Source: Planctomycetota bacterium (lineage in GTDB: Bacteria > Planctomycetota > UBA1135 > GCA-002686595). From it: a stretch of DNA of 48,963 nucleotides. Each line of letters opens with the position of its first letter. Position 1 is the stretch's first letter. The notes beneath the pieces were generated by a model, which was given only the letters and a program-made list of their open reading frames with translations, had not been told where the DNA came from and searched no databases. The stretch spans positions 1 through 48,963 of the forward strand of contig VGZD01000013.1 of NCBI GenBank assembly GCA_016872715.1. Reading direction: 5' to 3'. A program made the translations under genes and the position numbers. This document shows, one piece after another, positions 45,311-48,963 of this stretch.

Positions 45311-46700
45311 GGGCACTCCGTCCCTTGAGACGATCCGCCACGGCCACCACGCCCGCGCCCGCGCACAGCATCAGGAGCGGCATGATCGGGAGCCGGAAGC
45401 GCGTGAGCCCGAATGTCACCATGTGGATCGCCGAATAGTAGTAGATGAGCAGCAGCGTGAGCGCGACGAGCGGCGTGCGTGCGCGCGCGTACATCCACGG
45501 CAGCGCAAGGACGAGCACAGCTACATAAGCGAGTACGCACGACCAGGTGATCGCGACCTCGAGCCCGCGCGGAATCTCGCCGTAGCCGCGCTTGAAGAGG
45601 TGCCGCATCACGAACGATGTGGGATTCCACAGGTCGACGAGCTTGTACCAGCTTCGCTCCGCGGTCCACTGCAGGTCATCGAGCGCAAACTCGACCGCCG
45701 CCGCTTGGCTGCCCTGCATCATCTGCAGGTCGGTCGGCTGCTCGACGCCGAGTCGCTCGCGCACGACGCGCACGATCTGGCTGCCGCCGACTTCCGCGAC
45801 GGGCGCGTTGGTCCACGCGCTGAACGGCGAGGGAAAGCGCACATTCCAGTCGGAGCCGAAGCGCCGCCGCGCGTAGGCCGCCGGCTGGTTGCCGCGCCAG
45901 AGGTTGTACGGCCCGCTGGAGTCCATCAGCACGAAGCCGCCGTGCACGCGCGTGTTGCGGATCGCCCACGGCGCGACGCACGCGCCCCACGCCAGCGACG
46001 CGACAAGCACGAACGAGAGCGCGCGCCGCCACTGCTCGCGATTCCACAGCATGTACCACGCCGCGAGCAGCGGCAGCAGGTACAGCGCCGAGGACTTCAC
46101 ATACGACGCCGCCGCGAAACACGCGCCCGCCGCGAGCGCCGAGCCAATGCGCCAGCCGTCGCGCGAGTGCACGACCAGACACAGGCCCGCGAGCAGCAGG
46201 GAGATGAACAGCGTCTCGTTGAACAGGTAGTGCGTGAACGACACGAGCGTCGGGTCGAGTGCGAAGAACCACGCACCGACGAGCGCCGCGCGATGCCCGA
46301 CGAAGCCGCGTCCGAGTCGGTACACGAGCCATGTCGACAGCGCGCCGAGCAGCACCTGCACGAGCTTGACCCACTGCTCGTCGCGCCCCAGAAATCCCAT
46401 CACGAGCGCCATGAACGCCGAATATCCGGGCGCCTGATACGCGCCGGGATAGCGCTCGAGCGTGTGCAGTTGCCGCTCGCCGGGGTTTTGCACCCACGAC
46501 TGGTACGAACCCGTGTAGCCCTTGCCGTCGAGCAGGTCCTCGGCGCGCTGCACATATGTGATCTGGTCGTTCCACGGCTCCGCATCGCGCGCGAGCCACA
46601 GCACCGCCAGACGCACGGCGAGCGCCGCGAGCACGACCAGCCACACGCCGCGCCGCTCGCGCCGCGCCACCGCGGCCCCATCCTCCGCCGGACTCTCCAC
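45303..46700 (-). CDS. GT39-type membrane glycosyltransferase
   Basis: Polytopic membrane protein (465 aa) with about 10-11 helices, of the GT39/ArnT/PMT superfamily, which moves sugars from polyprenyl-phosphate carriers to lipid or protein acceptors on the outer face of the membrane. After helix 1, EPWNDQITYVQRAEDLL fits the conserved acidic loop, and YPGAYQAPGYSAFMALVMGF follows as in related enzymes. HGGFVLMDSSGPYNLWRGN near residue 240 lies in a periplasmic loop. The GTG start at 46700 lies 6 bases after the stop of the first sulfatase-like gene. Flanked by two sulfatase-like lipoproteins in one operon; the acceptor is unknown. Confidence 0.85.
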   Translation of the reverse strand: MESPAEDGAAVARRERRGVWLVVLAALAVRLAVLWLARDAEPWNDQITYVQRAEDLLDGKGYTGSYQSWVQNPGERQLHTLERYPGAYQAPGYSAFMALVMGFLGRDEQWVKLVQVLLGALSTWLVYRLGRGFVGHRAALVGAWFFALDPTLVSFTHYLFNETLFISLLLAGLCLVVHSRDGWRIGSALAAGACFAAASYVKSSALYLLPLLAAWYMLWNREQWRRALSFVLVASLAWGACVAPWAIRNTRVHGGFVLMDSSGPYNLWRGNQPAAYARRRFGSDWNVRFPSPFSAWTNAPVAEVGGSQIVRVVRERLGVEQPTDLQMMQGSQAAAVEFALDDLQWTAERSWYKLVDLWNPTSFVMRHLFKRGYGEIPRGLEVAITWSCVLAYVAVLVLALPWMYARARTPLVALTLLLIYYYSAIHMVTFGLTRFRLPIMPLLMLCAGAGVVAVADRLKGRSAHA

Positions 46701-46706
46701 GACGCG

Positions 46707-48260
46707 TCAGGGCCGCTCGCCCTGCTCCTTGGGCTCTTGCGACTGCGAAGCCTGCGGCGCGCTTTCCGACTCGTCCTCCGACGCGTCCTCCGGCGGGTCC
46801 ACCGACTGGGGCTCCTCCCTCGGCCGCTCCGACTCGCCGTTGCGACCGTCCTCGCCGCCGAGATAACCGAGCGCCTGCATCTGCCGCAGCAGCTCCGGAT
46901 CGGCCTCGCCCGCCTGCACCGGCCCGAGCTCCGCGCCGCGCCGCTTCTGCAGCTCCATCATCAGTTGCATCTCGCGCCGACTCGCCTTGGCCTGCGCCGC
47001 ATCCTTCGCCGCGAGATCGCCGAGCTCGTGCGGATCGACCTTGCGATCGAAGAGCTGGTCGCCGACCTCCGGCTCGTGGATGAACTTCCAGCGCGGCGTC
47101 GTGATCGCGTACATCTCGCCCGGATCCTCCGCGAGCTCGCGCCCCGTGCGCTGCGCGAACACCGGCCGCTCCTCGAAGTCGCTCGCGAGCGCATCGACGC
47201 CCGTCGCGAGCCGGAAGAAGTCGTTCCACTTCGGCGTCTGGAACGGCCGCACGCGCCCGAGCACCGTGGGCAGCATGTCGATCAGGCTCACGAGCTGTCC
47301 TGCGCGCCCGGGCGCGACGCCCGCGGCTTGCGGGAAGCGCATCACGAGCGGCACGCGCAGTTGTTCGTCCCACACCAGACCGTGCGCGGTCCACTCGTGC
47401 TGGTTCAGGCCTTCGCCGTGGTCCGCGGTGAGCACGACGATGCTCGAGTCGAGCACGCCCTTGCGCTCGAGCGCCTCGAGCAGCACGCCGAACTGCTCGT
47501 CGGTGTAGCGCACTTCGCCGCAGTAGTTGTCGAGCGCCGGCCGCGTCTCGGTGCGCTTGCGCGCGTTGCTGCGCACCGCCGCCTCGGGCAGCTTGCGCTC
47601 GGCGATCCACGCCTCCTTCGCCTCCGCGTCCTTGCCGCGGAACAGCGTGTCGTAGGGCGCCGGCGCGCGGTGCGGCCAGTGCGGATCGTAGAAGTGCACC
47701 CACAGGAAGAACGGCTGGCTCGCCTGTTGCTCCAGCCACGGCAAGGCCTTCGAGAGCGTTTCGCCGGCCTTGCGCTCGACGGCCTTGCCGTCGGGCTCGC
47801 TCCAGACCTCGAAGCCGGCCGCGATCCCCGACGGCGCCTTGAGCGGCGCGGCGCTGACGAAGCCCGCGGTCGTGTACCCCGCCTCCTTCGCGACCTGCGC
47901 GAACGACACCATCCCGCTCGCCCAGCCGAACGGCTTGCCGCCGTGCATCAGGTTGGCGGTGATGCCGTGTTCGAGCGGATAGCGCGCCGTGAGCATCGAC
48001 GCGTGGCTCGGCAGCGTCGTCGCCATCGCCGCGTAGGCCTGCTCGAACACCAGCGACTCCTTCGCGAAGGCGTCGATATTGGGGCTCGTGTCGCGGAAGT
48101 ACCCGTAGCAGCCGAGGTGGTCCGCGCGCAGCGTGTCGATCGTGACGAGCACGATGTTCGGACGCTCGAGCCGCGGCTGCGAGTCGCCGCAGGCCGCGAC
48201 GCCGAACGCCACCGCGAGCAGCGCCACCGGGCGCGCGATCCGTGTGGTGGAAGAGTGCAT
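46707..48260 (-). CDS. second sulfatase-like lipoprotein, Thr nucleophile, acidic tail
   Basis: Alkaline-phosphatase-superfamily lipoprotein (517 aa); signal peptide with lipobox FGVAAC, Cys24. Metal-site motifs are TIDTLRADHLGCYGY and VVLTADHGEGLNQHEW. The active-site segment is TTLPSHASMLTARYPLEHG: Thr82 replaces the formylglycine Cys/Ser. The last ~55 residues are acidic and low-complexity (ending in PQASQSQEPKEQGERP) and probably disordered. The ATG at 48260 gives MHSSTTRIARP; the longer frame above it is not protein-like. First gene of a minus-strand operon with the glycosyltransferase and the other sulfatase-like gene. Distant paralog of the gene at 43826. Confidence 0.88.
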   Translation of the reverse strand: MHSSTTRIARPVALLAVAFGVAACGDSQPRLERPNIVLVTIDTLRADHLGCYGYFRDTSPNIDAFAKESLVFEQAYAAMATTLPSHASMLTARYPLEHGITANLMHGGKPFGWASGMVSFAQVAKEAGYTTAGFVSAAPLKAPSGIAAGFEVWSEPDGKAVERKAGETLSKALPWLEQQASQPFFLWVHFYDPHWPHRAPAPYDTLFRGKDAEAKEAWIAERKLPEAAVRSNARKRTETRPALDNYCGEVRYTDEQFGVLLEALERKGVLDSSIVVLTADHGEGLNQHEWTAHGLVWDEQLRVPLVMRFPQAAGVAPGRAGQLVSLIDMLPTVLGRVRPFQTPKWNDFFRLATGVDALASDFEERPVFAQRTGRELAEDPGEMYAITTPRWKFIHEPEVGDQLFDRKVDPHELGDLAAKDAAQAKASRREMQLMMELQKRRGAELGPVQAGEADPELLRQMQALGYLGGEDGRNGESERPREEPQSVDPPEDASEDESESAPQASQSQEPKEQGERP

Positions 48261-48299
48261 GCGGCGAGTGTTCTCCACGTCGGGCGGAACCGGCCACCG

Positions 48300-48305
48300 A
48301 GTATA
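48300..48305 (-). promoter_or_regulatory. candidate -10 of the sulfatase/GT39 operon
   Basis: On the minus strand TATACT matches five of six bases of the -10 consensus, 39 bases before the ATG at 48260. The expected -35 region is GC-rich and not recognisable. Confidence 0.35.
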
Positions 48306-48369
48306 GGTCCGCGCCCCTCCGCGACGCCCGCGCCCCGCGCCCTGTCCAGCCCCCATGCTGCGTAGCCCA

Positions 48370-48392
48370 CACATGGCAAGAAGTTCCATGTG
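48370..48392. repeat. inverted repeat upstream of the sulfatase operon
   Basis: CACATGG and CCATGTG are perfect inverted repeats around a 9-base A-rich centre, about 65 bases above the -10 candidate. It could be a regulator binding site. Confidence 0.35.
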
Positions 48393-48789
48393 GCCGCGCT
48401 CCGCGCGACGCGTGCGGCGCATCGGCTGGCGCCGACCCGACGCACCAGATGGCTGGAAACCCGACGCCGCGCGAGTCGACCAGCGTGTCGAATGGCGCTC
48501 AGCATCTCACCGCTCGAGCGGCCCCGAGAGAGTCCCGCGCCCCCGTCAACTCGCTGCCCTCGCGCGCTCCCTCTCCACGCTCCGCGCCGTCGCGCGCAGC
48601 CCGCGTCCACCTGAACTCCGCACTCGCCGAGTGCAACGCCGCGTCCAACGCCAGCTGCCACACCATGTCGCGCCGCGACACGCTCGCGTTCGACCCGCCG
48701 CAGATGCGAGCGTGGAAGGCCTCGGCTGCCCACCGGCCTGTCGCGCGCCACCGCGCGCCGCCGAGCGCACCGACACCGTCGCGCGCGGC
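48393..48789. other. sparse region with no supported gene
   Basis: Both strands have open frames, but all have the biased Arg/Pro/Ala composition of shadow frames. A minus frame 48499-48867 has a passable stretch (MVWQLALDAALHSASAEF) but no ribosome-binding site. Confidence 0.5.
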
Positions 48790-48930
48790 ATGGGCTACAT
48801 CTCCTCCGCCACCCAGTCGACCGTCGACGCCGTCACCGACCTCCACCGCGCCTCCGCCGGCCTCCAAACCCAGTCCGCCCGCCTGCGCGAAGAAGCCACC
48901 CGCTTCCTCGCCAACCTGCGCGCCCCCTGA
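48790..48930 (+). CDS. short helical C-terminus, possible gene remnant
   Basis: A 46-residue frame from ATG (MGYISSATQSTVDAVTDLHR...) to a TGA at 48930. The heptad pattern and the ending RFLANLRAP resemble the extreme C-terminus of chemoreceptors or coiled-coil proteins. The frame upstream is not protein-like, so this may be a decayed end of a longer gene, or chance. No ribosome-binding site is seen. Confidence 0.25.
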   Translation: MGYISSATQSTVDAVTDLHRASAGLQTQSARLREEATRFLANLRAP

Positions 48931-48947
48931 CCACCTTCCGCCCCGCT

Positions 48948-48963
48948 CCCCCCCCCCCCCCCC
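48948..48963. repeat. poly-C run at the window edge
   Basis: Sixteen consecutive C residues end the window. Such a run often marks a contig end or low-quality sequence. Confidence 0.8.

Noticed and set aside
45216-48365. 1049-codon plus-strand frame opposite the sulfatase/GT39 operon
   Set aside because: Shadow of three well-supported minus-strand genes; Arg/Glu-rich nonsense composition common in high-GC DNA.
48499-48867. Minus-strand 122-residue frame near the right edge
   Set aside because: Gly/Arg/Ala-rich, no start signal, and overlaps a plus-strand frame with a more protein-like end.

Overview
The window is high-GC (around 70 % by eye), densely packed bacterial chromosome. It has no phage, plasmid, IS, CRISPR, rRNA or tRNA signature that I can see. 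The gene mix suggests an environmental heterotroph in or near the Planctomycetota: GH29 fucosidase, sulfatase-like lipoproteins, secreted proteins with WDG/FDG beta-propeller-like repeats, thrombospondin type-3 repeats, a shared C-terminal cysteine domain, a Ser/Thr kinase fused to TPRs, multiheme cytochrome c, and a three-gene pnt transhydrogenase. Myxococcota is an alternative; phylum is inference.

Layout. 1-2 kb: three small or unknown genes, then a strong intrinsic terminator. 2-3.4 kb: secreted alpha-L-fucosidase. 3.4-7.7 kb (minus): SWIM/SNF2 helicase with a co-transcribed unknown partner. 7.8-13.2 kb: rRNA pseudouridine synthase, HAD hydrolase, OPA-type MFS transporter, HIT protein and ABC-F ATPase. 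13.3-17.3 kb: secreted metzincin-like protease, a secreted repeat protein and a DUF493 protein. 17.3-19.3 kb (minus): MFS transporter and enoyl-CoA hydratase. 19.3-25.7 kb: two paralogous CBS-pair proteins flank an mgtE-glutaredoxin pair and an NtrC/NtrB-type two-component system; the second CBS gene carries eight perfect 15-bp repeats. 25.9-28.9 kb (minus): pntAA-pntAB-pntB. 29-31.6 kb: a large secreted repeat protein broken by one in-frame TGA at a conserved Trp. 31.7-35.3 kb (minus): D-amino-acid oxidase, an unknown protein and a TPR lipoprotein. 35.5-42.0 kb (plus): PIG-L deacetylase, Ser/Thr kinase-TPR, a thioredoxin-like protein with an in-frame TGA at the first Cys of CxxC, and typA/bipA. 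42.1-43.8 kb: pentaheme cytochrome lipoprotein. 43.8-48.3 kb (minus): sulfatase-like lipoprotein, GT39-type glycosyltransferase and a second sulfatase-like lipoprotein. 48.3-49 kb: sparse sequence ending in a poly-C run.

The most interesting signal is at 38907-40022. A TlpA/thioredoxin-like exported protein has TGA exactly where the first redox cysteine should be (reading UQPC), with the frame intact on both sides and the whole thioredoxin fold continuing to a normal stop. A 6-bp stem closing a GGTC tetraloop lies 31 nt after the TGA, which fits a bacterial SECIS element. I read this as a probable selenoprotein. The second in-frame TGA (30907-30909) replaces a repeat-consensus Trp and looks like a plain TGG-to-TGA nonsense change, so it serves as a useful internal control. 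Genome-wide reassignment of TGA is unlikely because many genes here end in TGA.
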